A stretch of 64,000 nt of DNA, from assembly GCA_051295955.1 (NCBI GenBank), contig JBPDWA010000002.1:186001-250000 (forward strand). The letters run 5' to 3'. The notes beneath the pieces were generated by a model. It was not told the origin of the DNA and did not search any database. It saw only the letters and a program-made list of their open reading frames with translations. Positions 23,663 to 33,563 of this stretch are shown here, piece by piece; positions within the stretch are counted from its first letter, which is position 1; each line of letters opens with the position of its first letter. The DNA is from Enterococcus faecalis_A. Its GTDB lineage: Bacteria; Bacillota; Bacilli; Lactobacillales; Enterococcaceae. The translations under genes and the position numbers were made by a program.

Positions 23663-26600
23663 ATGAAAAAAAAACAACGATTATCTCCGTTAATAATTAA
23701 AAGAAGCTGTTTTGTTTTAAGTCTCGTCCTGATTATACTGACGATCTTTATTATAAAGGTTGGATTAGACAAGAACTACTATCAATTAACTGGTACTTTT
23801 GATGAAGCAACTGGTAAATATCAAATAATAATCAGGGTAGATCATCCAAAAAACGAAGAAATAACCTTACAAGCTGATGATAAGCAGTTGATTTCAATGG
23901 AAATGTTGGAAAACTTTCAGTCTAATTCAGTGGATATTTTACCTCCAGCTACAGAAACGGAATCAGGGATCCGCTTAAAAATTAAAGCAGATAATAAAAA
24001 AGTTAAGTTAACTTTGCCAATCCTATTACCGGAAGAACAGACCACAAATATTTGTTTGTCACGTGCCGGTAAAATAATTGGAAAGAAAAGAATCGCCCGC
24101 TCTGAACAGACAAAAGAAAAAGAGAGAAAAACAGCAGTTTCTGGCTCAGAGACCAATTTACTTAAAATGTCTAATTTGAATGGTTCTTTTTCTAATGCGT
24201 TCCTTTATTTGAATAACGACTATCAAACTGTAGTTGATAAAACAGCGATTGTTTATAATGACATTCAGCTTCTCCAAGCATTTGAAGATGAAAGTGTCAC
24301 TAAAATTGAGTTTGGTGCTGATATAAGCCATAGTTATGATAACAATCTTACTTTAAAACGTTCACTTGTAATTGACGGTAAAGGGTATTCTTTAAAACTG
24401 GTAGCAAAGCAGGGCTTATCAGGCGGTACTTTTAATTTAAAAAGCACGAATAATGTACCAGCTATTTTTGAAATCAAAAATTTAAATATCGTTTATTCAG
24501 AAGGATATAGCAGTGCCAACGCTTTTATCCATTGTGATAATAAGGCTGTATCTAACTTTTGGACTGTAAAAGTCTACAATGTCATAGGCAATATGCTTAC
24601 CTCGTTTCTTTACTTACCACAAGGAAAGCTAGAGGTTCGTGGGACCTTTTATTGGAATCAAAAAAGTTTTTCATCTCACTCACTCGGTGGCGCAGTAAAT
24701 GCCACTAACATTTTAATTACTGATGGAGCGGAAGTGGAGCTTAGCGTTGCAAGAGATGGGGCAGTATTGCGACTGAATCCTGAAAACAATAATATTTCTA
24801 CTTCATTGGTTGTTAATAAGGGTTCCAAAGTAAAGCTGTTTAGTGCAGATAAACAAGCGATTTGGATGAATTCGGAGGGAGCTACAAATGAAGTAATTTT
24901 TGAAGTTAGTGATGGTGGAACAGCGCTTGAATGTTCTTCAAAAGGAACCTATTATGGTGCTGATGGCGGCGTAGTTACTATTCAAGGGAAGCGAGATACT
25001 GCAAAAGGTAAGTATTCTCGTACGGAGGTTTTACGTGGCGCCAGTCTAAGTGTTACGGCAGCTGTTAAGGCGAGCGATAACAAATCAACTTCAGCTTTTG
25101 TAAATCAGGTTTCGGGGGATGGCATTTTTAACGTAGACGGGAACGCTAAAGTTACACTTAAAGCAGAAGGAGAGGCGCATAATTTCTGCAGTGTGTTTCG
25201 AATGCGCCTAGTGGGAAACCAAACGATAAAAGTTTCTAATAACGCTGAGTTAAATGTTATTAAAAAAAGCGGAGTAGCTGCTGCAATTCGCATGTATGGC
25301 AAAGACAATCGCTTTATCGTTGAAAGTGGTGGCGAGCTAAATGTGCGTAATGAAGATTCTAGCGGGAAAGCAAGTGATGGTGGTGATACTGGTGGTCGCC
25401 AAGGTATTCAATTCACGATTGATAGCGGTGGTACGTCATCCTTTACTTCAGAGGGTGCTCAAAGCTCGCTTAATGTTTATGCTGATAAAGGCCCCGCACT
25501 AGAATCGGTATCAGGTAATTTTACATTTAGTGTTGGACAAGCAGCTATATTATCGTTGAAAGGACAAACTGCTAGTGCCAATCGTGGAATTATTCAAGGC
25601 CGTGGAAAAACACAGGTTATAATAGATCATCCAACTTTTTATGATTTTTGTAATAATCGTACGAATGGTGGTCAAATATTTGCTACCGGGGGAAACAACG
25701 ATCAATTATGTGTTTCCAAAGGGATTGGTTTAGCAGTTTGGGAGAAGCGAAAAGGAATTGATGTCAATGGCAATCCTGATGCTTTTTGGAATTCCTTAGA
25801 ATATACATTGTCTCACGCTAATTTTAATACAATTGCTTCTACCGATCAGGCTCAAGAATTTAATGCACAAACGTTTAAAGGAGGTAGCGCCTATACACGT
25901 ATTAACGGGAATAACTATCGACCAATTGTAAGCGAGCTGCATCTACCTACAAATGCCGATAAGCATGTATATGGTCAAGTAGTGGTACCATACAAATTAG
26001 ATGGCAGTACTCGAGAAGCTTGGGAGCAAGAAGTCTGGGTGGAATTACAGCTGGTAGATGTCAAAGGTCAGGAGAAAGCTCGTCAATGGGTTGCTACTCA
26101 CGGTAAAAATGATAGACTGCCGGGCGTCTCTATTTATGGTGAACCAGCTCGCGGTGGAATTTTTGATTGGAAATTAGCTGAATTTTTACAAACAGGTGAA
26201 ACAGTTAATGTACTACAGGTTATTCGAGGAGATCATCTCAACCCTGAATACAAAAATAATATTATTTCTTTACCGGAAGATATTAAAACCAAGAAAGTAA
26301 TGGTTCAAGATGTAACGCCGCCGTCAAGTCTAGTAGTCGAAACGCAAGCTGCAACCGACGCCATCAAACAAATCAAAGGAACGATTGATTTATTCGATGC
26401 CCGTGATCAACGATTACAAGAAGAAGTGTATATCTTTGTTAAAACGGCTCGGGGCTACTTAACTCATAGTGACGGTAATAATTTTGTGAAAGTAACGGCT
26501 GCGTCAGAAAGTCAAACAGAAGGTTCTACGATAAAAAAATGGGCGTTTGATTTACCGGCATATTTAGACGTAGCAGCAGATCAATCGGTGGAAATCTTTG

Positions 26601-27541
26601 CTAAAGATACGGTAATCGGTGAGCCGAAAATTTTAGGTACAGTACCGACCACGCTGTCTATGGAACCTAATAACAAACTGGGTAATCTTTCGCCGTCTGT
26701 AGTTAACGATGAAGCCAATCGTGAGTATCACGATGCAGTGGGTGACGCTCGCTTTGCGCCTTCAGTTCTTCTAGAGCTTAGCTCGGTTACGCCTTCTGCA
26801 CCTACAATTCGCTTGGAGATACCCCAAAGTTTTGATCGTGATCAAAACGGCAAACCGATGATCTCACATGGCAATCAATTTGATTTTCGCATAACGATTT
26901 CAAGTGGTGATGCCCGCGGTTCCGATAAAGATCCCGTAAAAAATCTTGAGGTGATTTTGAGCAAATCCGAATATTTATCCTACTATCGTTTAGAGCAATT
27001 AACAAAACACGCTGAAATTGCTGCTGTCAATAGTTCTGATGCTGAATTTAAAATTAAATTGAAAAATGACTTAGCCCCTGGTGAAAATATAACCTTCACC
27101 GTGACAGCGAAAGTAGAAGCAGTACCGGAAGGTCTTACTACCTTACAGACCGTAGGAACAGTGAGAGCGGAATCGCCTATTGAAGAACCGTTTATTCCAG
27201 GGCCGCCAGATCCTAGTCACGCTCGTGTAATTTTACAAAATTCAGCTTCTATTGATATTGTGACAGGAACGCGAGCAACTCTGGGAGAAGACGTCTATTT
27301 GTCGGTTGTTAATCAGCAGCTGCGAATTTATTACTCAAATGTTGAAAAATTAGCAGTTTATATTGACGGTACTCACTATCAAGACTTTACTGTGAAAAAA
27401 CAACGTGTCACAGACTCTCTAACTTTGGAAATTCCCGTCAGCGAAATTCGTAACCACGTTTCTGTGAAATATAAAGATATAGAAACCGGCAAGGAAAAAA
27501 TTGCTTACTGGAATAATCATTGGTCATTTATGAAAAAATGA
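23663..27541 (+). CDS. Giant surface protein with pectate-lyase-like adhesive region
   Basis: 1292 residues, the last gene of the locus. A basic start and one membrane helix (CFVLSLVLIILTIFIIKVGL) anchor it. Residues about 195-700 begin with DIQLLQAFEDESVTKIEFGADI and LTLKRSLVIDGKGYSL, the start of the pectate-lyase-like (right-handed beta helix) adhesive region known from lactic-acid-bacterial surface proteins, and continue as regular short beta repeats. About 750-1290 are several beta-sandwich-like domains. There is no LPXTG, WxL or LysM anchor. It may work as a pilus-associated adhesin or as a wall-spanning guide. The start codon is followed by nine A, another possible slippage point. GGGGAGAGA precedes the ATG. 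Confidence 0.8.
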   Translation: MKKKQRLSPLIIKRSCFVLSLVLIILTIFIIKVGLDKNYYQLTGTFDEATGKYQIIIRVDHPKNEEITLQADDKQLISMEMLENFQSNSVDILPPATETESGIRLKIKADNKKVKLTLPILLPEEQTTNICLSRAGKIIGKKRIARSEQTKEKERKTAVSGSETNLLKMSNLNGSFSNAFLYLNNDYQTVVDKTAIVYNDIQLLQAFEDESVTKIEFGADISHSYDNNLTLKRSLVIDGKGYSLKLVAKQGLSGGTFNLKSTNNVPAIFEIKNLNIVYSEGYSSANAFIHCDNKAVSNFWTVKVYNVIGNMLTSFLYLPQGKLEVRGTFYWNQKSFSSHSLGGAVNATNILITDGAEVELSVARDGAVLRLNPENNNISTSLVVNKGSKVKLFSADKQAIWMNSEGATNEVIFEVSDGGTALECSSKGTYYGADGGVVTIQGKRDTAKGKYSRTEVLRGASLSVTAAVKASDNKSTSAFVNQVSGDGIFNVDGNAKVTLKAEGEAHNFCSVFRMRLVGNQTIKVSNNAELNVIKKSGVAAAIRMYGKDNRFIVESGGELNVRNEDSSGKASDGGDTGGRQGIQFTIDSGGTSSFTSEGAQSSLNVYADKGPALESVSGNFTFSVGQAAILSLKGQTASANRGIIQGRGKTQVIIDHPTFYDFCNNRTNGGQIFATGGNNDQLCVSKGIGLAVWEKRKGIDVNGNPDAFWNSLEYTLSHANFNTIASTDQAQEFNAQTFKGGSAYTRINGNNYRPIVSELHLPTNADKHVYGQVVVPYKLDGSTREAWEQEVWVELQLVDVKGQEKARQWVATHGKNDRLPGVSIYGEPARGGIFDWKLAEFLQTGETVNVLQVIRGDHLNPEYKNNIISLPEDIKTKKVMVQDVTPPSSLVVETQAATDAIKQIKGTIDLFDARDQRLQEEVYIFVKTARGYLTHSDGNNFVKVTAASESQTEGSTIKKWAFDLPAYLDVAADQSVEIFAKDTVIGEPKILGTVPTTLSMEPNNKLGNLSPSVVNDEANREYHDAVGDARFAPSVLLELSSVTPSAPTIRLEIPQSFDRDQNGKPMISHGNQFDFRITISSGDARGSDKDPVKNLEVILSKSEYLSYYRLEQLTKHAEIAAVNSSDAEFKIKLKNDLAPGENITFTVTAKVEAVPEGLTTLQTVGTVRAESPIEEPFIPGPPDPSHARVILQNSASIDIVTGTRATLGEDVYLSVVNQQLRIYYSNVEKLAVYIDGTHYQDFTVKKQRVTDSLTLEIPVSEIRNHVSVKYKDIETGKEKIAYWNNHWSFMKK

Positions 27542-27620
27542 ATACCAAGTCAAATAACATACGATAGATAAGCGCAGGAAAGCCTGAGGGACGCGTCACT
27601 TTTAAGCTTTAAGTTTTCAG

Positions 27621-27662
27621 GGAGTAGACCTAGTCTAAATGACTAGTTGCTACTCCTTTTTT
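27621..27662 (+). terminator. Terminator of the pilus locus
   Basis: GGAGTAG...CTAGTC (27621-27635) pairs with GACTAG...CTACTCC (27641-27656) and is followed by six T. This is the first clear terminator after 4274, consistent with transcription of most of the 23 kb as one or a few linked units. Confidence 0.85.
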
Positions 27663-28778
27663 GTGCTGTTAAATAATCACTTATGCAGCAGATCATTCGG
27701 AAAAAAATAAAATGATTATATGACAGCAGTGAAACTATAAGAATGAAGCATACAACTCTAACCAAGTTGATTAAAACAGGGGGTAATTTGGTTTACAAAC
27801 ACTTTAATACTGGCACGCTTACTATCGGTTCTTTTTTATGAAAAGTGTATAAGTAGATTAACTAAAATTTTCAAACGTTGAGAAACTAAGTGATGAGAAG
27901 CAACCTGAGTAAAAAATATTCAATAAAATTCCGGAGTCAAATATATTCAAGTAGAATCATCAGCACCGACTTACTGACAGGTAGCTTTTAATATTGCAAG
28001 CACCTAAATTGTCTTTGATCTGATAGTTAGGAGGTATTCGTTACCGATGTTTAAAGCGCTAGTTTAAAAATTAATGAAAAAAATAAATGCATTATTTTTT
28101 AAAGTACATAAAATTTAATTAAGATTTAAAAAAATACGTTAAATTTAAAATAAAATAATTATAATTTTATAATTTTTGCCGGATTATATTTTTAAAAAAT
28201 GTAGAATTTATGAAAAGAGTACGTTATACTTATACTTGTAACCAAGAGGGCAAGGTAATTATTAGAATATGATTATGAGGAAACGCGCTTTTTAGTTTTA
28301 AAGGCACTTTTTTACGATCAATGGTACTGTAAGTAAGCTACACTGCAACTGACTTTTTTAAGACTTTTGTCAATTTAGAACCAATCTCAGGAGCATGAAT
28401 AGTTGAGTGAATACCATTACTTTTGTAGCGAAAAAGTCACAGTAGTGCATAAAGGGACTGCTCTTTATGAATGATGTTAAATAAATTTAAAAAAGGAGTT
28501 TGATAATCGGAGTAAGCAAAAATAGTTGGTAGCTATATAGGGTAGTTTAAAGAAGTAAAAGGATTTTAAAAAGAAAAGTAAATAAAATAAGGAATTAAAA
28601 TAAATCATTCAGATGTTATAGAGTACAATTGCTGAGGTGAAAGCAATCCTTTGGCCTTTAAAATTGGTAAACGAATGAACGTTTGTTTGTCCTCGTTGGT
28701 TGGTAACGATTTTATATTTGTGAAAAAGCAGTGAAGCTCAATAGAAAAAGATTGAGTGACTCGAAAGGACTAAGTAAA
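27663..28778. other. 1.1 kb AT-rich intergenic region
   Basis: No open frame of useful size. Isolated ribosome-binding-like sequences occur without real genes behind them: AGGAGGT near 28031 leads only to a 6-codon frame, and AAGGAG near 28493 leads to none. From 28070 to 28200 the sequence is almost pure A/T. A promoter for the lipoprotein gene probably lies in the last 300 bp, but I cannot place it firmly. Confidence 0.5.
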
Positions 28779-29918
28779 ATGAAAAAGAAAATGTTGTTAG
28801 GTACAATTACGTTGGCATCAGTTATGCTGATAGCAGGTTGCGGCAATAATGGTAACGAAAAAACAGCTGATGGTCAGACAACTGCCAAATCGAAAAGTGC
28901 TGCTGTCAGCATCAAGTCAGGCAGCTATATCTTACCGGGGGAAAAGACCGCTTCTGAAAATGAAGGTTATCTAGCTTTAGAAGTTTCCATTAAGAATAAT
29001 ACGAAAGATACGCTGGATATTTCAAGCAATGACATTGCTCTTTATGATGAAGACGACAATAAGATTTCCGAAGAAAGCATCTACACGGATGACAGTGCTT
29101 TTAAAAAAATGTCTTATGAAAAGTTATCCGGAGGTAAAACAGCTAACGGCTATATTGTTTTTAAAGTTGAAAAAGACAAAAAATATGAGCTTCACTACTC
29201 AAAACTCACTTTTGATGAGAAGAAAAAAGAAAAAGACATTGAGCTGAAAATTGATCCCAAAAAATATCAAGATCCGACAGAAGATTTGAAGAAGATGACA
29301 GAAACCTATGTCAATCAAGTATTTTTAGGAAAAGCCGCTGAGGCTACCGAAGACAGCAGCTCTGAAGACAAGCAAGACAGTAAAAAAGCAGAAGTTTATG
29401 CGTTGAGTAACAATTTAGAGGCAGAACACACAGACTTTAAGCAAAAGTTTGCTGATAACTTAAAAAAAGACTTTGATTACTATGAGCCGTCAGCTGGTGA
29501 AGTAGGCAAAGTGGTAGATGCTTATAAAGCTGCCAATCAAAAGAAAGCCAAAGTTACCTACCAAATTGCTGAGATGTTTCCAGGCAAAGTCACTGTTTAC
29601 GTAAAACCAGAAACGATAAACTTTGATGACGTGGACACAGACTTAATCTCTGAAAAATTCGTCAGTGAAAACAAAGGAAAATACGAAATTATTGACTATG
29701 ATAAAATTTATCAAGACGCTGAGAAATTTATCTTGCAACAATTACCTGCAAAATTTGATCAAGCACCGGTATCTACACCAGAGTATATGAAAGGTGAAGG
29801 TTATAAAGTTAAATTGACGAAAGAAAACGGTAAATGGACGCTTGATTCTTCAGATACCAGCAGTAATTACGGTTATAACGAATTAAAAGCAAGTTTTATG
29901 GGTGGTTTAAATGACTAG
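28779..29918 (+). CDS. DUF5105-type lipoprotein
   Basis: 379 residues from the ATG at 28779 (GAAAGGA upstream); an in-frame ATG-like start at 28731 has no signal sequence logic. The signal peptide MKKKMLLGTITLASVMLIAGC ends in the lipobox LIAGC, so the mature protein is attached to the membrane through Cys21. Residues about 40-165 resemble a DUF4352-like immunoglobulin domain (EVSIKNNTKDTLDISSNDI), and the rest is a DUF5105-like domain found in many Firmicutes lipoproteins of unknown job. It overlaps the next gene by 8 bases, so the two act together. Confidence 0.8.
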   Translation: MKKKMLLGTITLASVMLIAGCGNNGNEKTADGQTTAKSKSAAVSIKSGSYILPGEKTASENEGYLALEVSIKNNTKDTLDISSNDIALYDEDDNKISEESIYTDDSAFKKMSYEKLSGGKTANGYIVFKVEKDKKYELHYSKLTFDEKKKEKDIELKIDPKKYQDPTEDLKKMTETYVNQVFLGKAAEATEDSSSEDKQDSKKAEVYALSNNLEAEHTDFKQKFADNLKKDFDYYEPSAGEVGKVVDAYKAANQKKAKVTYQIAEMFPGKVTVYVKPETINFDDVDTDLISEKFVSENKGKYEIIDYDKIYQDAEKFILQQLPAKFDQAPVSTPEYMKGEGYKVKLTKENGKWTLDSSDTSSNYGYNELKASFMGGLND

Positions 29919-30987
29919 CTCATTAAAAAAGAAATTACTATCACTAGGTTTAGTGATAGTAATTCTTTTCTTAATTGTTTTTTGTCTTTGCATCCGTCAC
30001 TTTAATTCAACTGGCTATCAAATTCAGCAAGCGACAAAGGCACTAAAAACGAATGATTTTCACTCATTTAAACAAATTTGCGGCAAATTCACGGATGGTC
30101 AAAAAATCGATAAAGATATTTTTGAATTGTTTCGTGCTAGTTTTTCCAAGCAATTAACTGAAAAAATAGTAGCTACTAAGTTGCAAGACAAACAAGCATT
30201 TACCATCCAAGCAGATCAAAGCTGGTGGCAGAAAACAACATTTACAGCAAAACCGCGCTACATCGCTATTAAAGCAGGAGAAACTACTAAAATTATCGCT
30301 TCTATCAAGAATAAATTATTAGATAGTAAGAAAAATCAATTTGGCCCTTTACTTGCTGGCAGCTATCCGCTGCATTTTTCTTTAAGTAATCCTACTTTCG
30401 GAAAGACAGAGGTAAAGCAAAAAATAGACTTATCGCAAACCAATGCGAATGAAACATTTATTGAAGAAGAACTTTATTTAAAACAAAAAGATTTTCAGAA
30501 GTTCTTGCTTAATCAAGTTGTCAATTTCTACACTAGTTATAATGAGTGTTTACAAGACAATTTAAACTTTTCTTCATTAGCTCCGACGACTGAGGATAAT
30601 CGCACTGCCGTTCAATACGTTTATGATGAAATTCGTCCTTATACCGAAGAAGTTACTCAAGAATTCCAAAAGTTTATTTTAAGTGTTGACTCATTAAAAA
30701 TTCGTGGCGGCCAAGAGCCGGAAGTTACTTTTGATTTGTATTTGGATAAACGTTTTTCGCTAAAATTAACAAAAGAAACAACCGTTAAAAATGAATTAGT
30801 CAATGACGACAAAAATGCAATTGTTACATTATACTTTGATTCTGAAGCAAAACAATGGTTGGTCAAAGAACTTGATCAAGAGACCTTCAATCAAAACCCT
30901 AAAGACTGGTTGCAAACCCAAGAAATCAAATTAGAGACACCGAATAAAGCCGTCTGGTCAGCTAAAAATACCAAATCAGTAATTTAG
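29911..30987 (+). CDS. TcaA-like membrane protein
   Basis: 358 residues. A membrane segment at about 9-29 (LLSLGLVIVILFLIVFCLCI) is followed by an extracytoplasmic part. The segments QIQQATKALKTNDFHSFKQI, QFGPLLAGSYPLHFSL and a C-terminal NTF2-like fold (QYVYDEIRPYTEEVTQEF...) match TcaA/YvbJ-type proteins. The N-terminal zinc ribbon common in that family is missing. Staphylococcal TcaA senses or alters cell-wall stress and glycopeptide sensitivity; here that is only a family hint. Overlap with the upstream lipoprotein gene suggests an envelope pair. Confidence 0.7.
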   Translation: MTSSLKKKLLSLGLVIVILFLIVFCLCIRHFNSTGYQIQQATKALKTNDFHSFKQICGKFTDGQKIDKDIFELFRASFSKQLTEKIVATKLQDKQAFTIQADQSWWQKTTFTAKPRYIAIKAGETTKIIASIKNKLLDSKKNQFGPLLAGSYPLHFSLSNPTFGKTEVKQKIDLSQTNANETFIEEELYLKQKDFQKFLLNQVVNFYTSYNECLQDNLNFSSLAPTTEDNRTAVQYVYDEIRPYTEEVTQEFQKFILSVDSLKIRGGQEPEVTFDLYLDKRFSLKLTKETTVKNELVNDDKNAIVTLYFDSEAKQWLVKELDQETFNQNPKDWLQTQEIKLETPNKAVWSAKNTKSVI

Positions 30988-31892
30988 AAGCAAATCAAGG
31001 CTTGGCCCTTCAGGGTGCTATTGAGCGCTTTATTTTGTAAGGCAGCACCATGTCAAACGTTGAACGCAAGTTATTCCTCTCTGGCCATTAAAGAATACTT
31101 CTCAAAGCTAAGCACAAGTGGCGCAAATTTTGGGTTATTTATGATAAAAAAGACGGCAATCGCTTTTGGTTTTAAGGAATAAGCGATGAGTGAATGCTGT
31201 TGGAGAAAGTAAGTTAGCGGCTTATTGGCAATGAGCTAATTCATTAGGTTCAATAATATCCTCGGAGATGGTAAGAGATTTTTTCGATACGTTCCTCAAG
31301 TTTTTCCTGATTTTGTTTGTGGGAAAGAGGATTAAAAAACATTATCTAATTAGGTTTAGGTGGTGTTTTTTTTGCAGCAGTTTATTTTTGAAGGAGTATA
31401 TATTTTTGGGTTAATTGAAGGGAATTAGCCAGTAGTTATGGTTTATCTAAGTGCTATCGATTTATGTTTTTAATTATGTTCTCAGGAGCGGGAAAGTGTA
31501 CTATTAATTCATTGTTATCCAAGTTTTGCCATTTGATTAAAGTGTATAAAAACAATTTCATGTATTTAGTAAAAGTTTTGAGACTCATGTTCAATTTGTC
31601 TTTGCTACACTCATGTTTTAGATTTTGAAATAAGTAGTAGTTTCTAAGCTTTTTGAAAGGTATATTCGATAAATGAAACATTTTGTTACTTTTCCAAATT
31701 GAGAAACAGATTTAAGCAGTTTCAAAGATATTTCTTCGTTCATCAGACTCTAGCATAATAATGTAAAAGTCCTAATTTTTTCTAAGAAATTCAGGAGATG
31801 AGGAAAAGAAATTTTCAAATTGTAGATAGAAAAAACTAGAGTTATAAGCTACAATAAAGAAAGTGAAGCATTCAAAAGTGGACGAATCACTA
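30988..31892. other. 0.9 kb intergenic region with possible gene debris
   Basis: No rightward gene. A leftward frame of 75 codons (31454-31681) contains SKDKLNMSLKTFTKYMKLF, faintly like the helix-turn-helix of Mga-type regulators, but it has only a weak ribosome binding site and no neighbours; I leave it uncalled. The remainder is AT-rich and without clear signals. Confidence 0.4.
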
Positions 31893-31926
31893 TAAAAAAA
31901 AGACAATTTTCAATAGAAAAATGTCT
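31893..31926 (-). terminator. Terminator of the tRNA-Arg gene
   Basis: On the minus strand AGACATTTTT (from 31926) pairs with AAAATTGTCT (to 31901) and is followed by eight T. It lies 33 bp beyond the tRNA 3' end. Confidence 0.85.
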
Positions 31927-31958
31927 CAAATTAAATAGTTATGCCTATGATTGAATAA

Positions 31959-32030
31959 CGCGTCCTGAGGGAATCGAACCCCCGTCTCAAGAACCGGAAT
32001 CTTACGTGATATCCACTACACTAAGGACGC
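31959..32030 (-). tRNA. tRNA-Arg (anticodon CCG)
   Basis: 72 bases. The acceptor stem GCGTCCT/AGGACGC pairs perfectly with discriminator G. The anticodon stem TAAGA/TCTTG encloses the loop TTCCGGT with anticodon CCG, and the T arm GGGGG-TTCGATT-CCCTC is standard. No CCA is encoded. It reads CGG arginine codons, which are rare in this AT-rich genome. Confidence 0.95.
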
Positions 32031-32089
32031 CGCATAAGTAATAGTTTAGCTGATATTAACAAAAAAAACAAGTGGAAGGACGAAAAAAA

Positions 32090-33424
32090 ATGAAATTTGA
32101 ACAACACTTGTCTCAACAACAAAAGCAAGTCCAAAAGCTTGCCATGACGCAACAATTGCAACAATCCATTCAAATTTTACAATATAACAGTGAAGAATTA
32201 CACGCTTTCGTTGAAGCAAAAGCGTTGGAAAATCCGTTAATTGAGTTACAAGCAGATAATTCCTACGATGGAGATTATGCGCTTCCATCGGTAAATAATT
32301 TTGGGGCTAAAAATGAAGAAAATAACTATTTGAACCAGATTCCTGATAATGAAGTGTCCTTATTTGAATACTTAATTGAACAAATTCATTTAAATTATCG
32401 CGATACATATTTGCGCACGTTGGTTTTATTTTTGGCGGAATTTATTGATGTGAACGGTTATCTTACCTTAACGTTAACAGAAGCAGCTCAAAAAACCGGC
32501 GCCAGTGAAGTGCAAATGTTGGATGCACTTACCTTACTGCAACAATTAGATCCAGCTGGAATCGGTGCTCGCAACTTACAGGAATGCTTGATGCTGCAAA
32601 CAGAACGAGATAATTCAGCACCTGACTTGGCTTACATTGTGCTGGAAGAAGAGTTTGATACATTGGTGAAACGAAAATGGTCCGGCATTGCTAAAAAATT
32701 TGGGATTGAACTAGCTGAAGTACAGCAAATCTTTGATTATATTCAAACGTTGTCACCGGCGCCAGGAGGCATGTTTGAAACGACCCAAGAGCTTTATATT
32801 CGCCCTGATTTAAAAGTACGTGTAAAAGAAGGTCAAGTGTTGGTACTGTCCACTAAGGCTGGTGCACCAACTATTCAATTCCAAGAAGCTTATTTTCACC
32901 GGATGGAAGCGACAAAAGATAAAGAAGTACAAGCCTATATTCGCGATAAGAAAAGTGAATTTGAATGGTTGCAGAAAACGATTCTCCAAAGAGGAGACAC
33001 CATCTTACGTGTCGGTCAAGAAATCGCACGGCGCCAACCAGCCTTTTTCTTAGATAGTCAGCATCCCTTAAAGCCGATGGCATTGAAAGAAGTTGCCGTA
33101 GCTTTAGCCATTCACGAATCTACTGTTAGTCGGGCTGTGAATGGCAAATATATGGAAACAGAATTTGGCGTTTATGAACTGCGTTCGTTCTTTTCTCAAG
33201 GGCTAACAACATCTGATCAAACGGGAGAAGATATTTCCACTAACATGGTTAAAAAACAGTTACAAGCATTGATTGATGAAGAGCCAAAAGAAAAACCACT
33301 GTCGGATCAAAAGCTAGCTGAAAAATTAAGTCAAAGTGGTGTCGAAATTTCTCGAAGAACAATAACCAAATATAGAGAAGCGCTAAAAATACCTTCCTCA
33401 TCCAAAAGAAAACGGTATGAATAG
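32090..33424 (+). CDS. rpoN: RNA polymerase sigma-54 factor RpoN
   Basis: 444 residues from the ATG at 32090 (GGAAGGACG upstream); the frame is open 6 codons further. Region I is Gln-rich (MKFEQHLSQQQKQVQKLAMTQQ then LQQSIQILQY), followed by the core-binding domain and the DNA-binding domain with the RpoN box near the C-terminus (SRRTITKYREAL). In enterococci sigma-54 drives sugar phosphotransferase operons with LevR-type activators. No clear -24/-12 promoter was found in front of the pilus genes. Confidence 0.97.
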   Translation: MKFEQHLSQQQKQVQKLAMTQQLQQSIQILQYNSEELHAFVEAKALENPLIELQADNSYDGDYALPSVNNFGAKNEENNYLNQIPDNEVSLFEYLIEQIHLNYRDTYLRTLVLFLAEFIDVNGYLTLTLTEAAQKTGASEVQMLDALTLLQQLDPAGIGARNLQECLMLQTERDNSAPDLAYIVLEEEFDTLVKRKWSGIAKKFGIELAEVQQIFDYIQTLSPAPGGMFETTQELYIRPDLKVRVKEGQVLVLSTKAGAPTIQFQEAYFHRMEATKDKEVQAYIRDKKSEFEWLQKTILQRGDTILRVGQEIARRQPAFFLDSQHPLKPMALKEVAVALAIHESTVSRAVNGKYMETEFGVYELRSFFSQGLTTSDQTGEDISTNMVKKQLQALIDEEPKEKPLSDQKLAEKLSQSGVEISRRTITKYREALKIPSSSKRKRYE

Positions 33425-33487
33425 ATAAGTGAAGGAATTCCATAATAAAAAAACAAACAACAACAATTTTGAGCCTTCTTTTTTGCG

Positions 33488-33525
33488 GAGAAACCAGCTG
33501 ATTCAGCGACAAGGTTTCTCTGTTT
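33488..33525 (+). terminator. rpoN terminator
   Basis: GAGAAACC (33488-33495) pairs with GGTTTCTC (33513-33520) and is followed by TGTTTTTA. Confidence 0.65.
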
Positions 33526-33563
33526 TTATTTTCTTTCTTTCGTTTTGATACAAAAGTAAAAAG

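Noticed and set aside
4274..27541. The locus as a comG-type competence operon
   Set aside because: PilT, PilM, PilN, PilO, two major pilins and the accessory surface genes are not part of comG operons, and the pilin set differs from ComGC-GG.
24000..27541. Sortase (LPXTG) or WxL anchor in the giant surface protein
   Set aside because: The C-terminus ends AYWNNHWSFMKK with no sorting motif, hydrophobic tail or WxL pattern.
27780..27840. Sigma-54 promoter around TGGCACG
   Set aside because: The GC of the -12 element does not follow at the needed spacing, and no gene starts nearby.
31454..31681. Leftward 75-codon frame with faint helix-turn-helix look
   Set aside because: Weak ribosome binding site, low-complexity composition and no supporting neighbour; kept only as a note.
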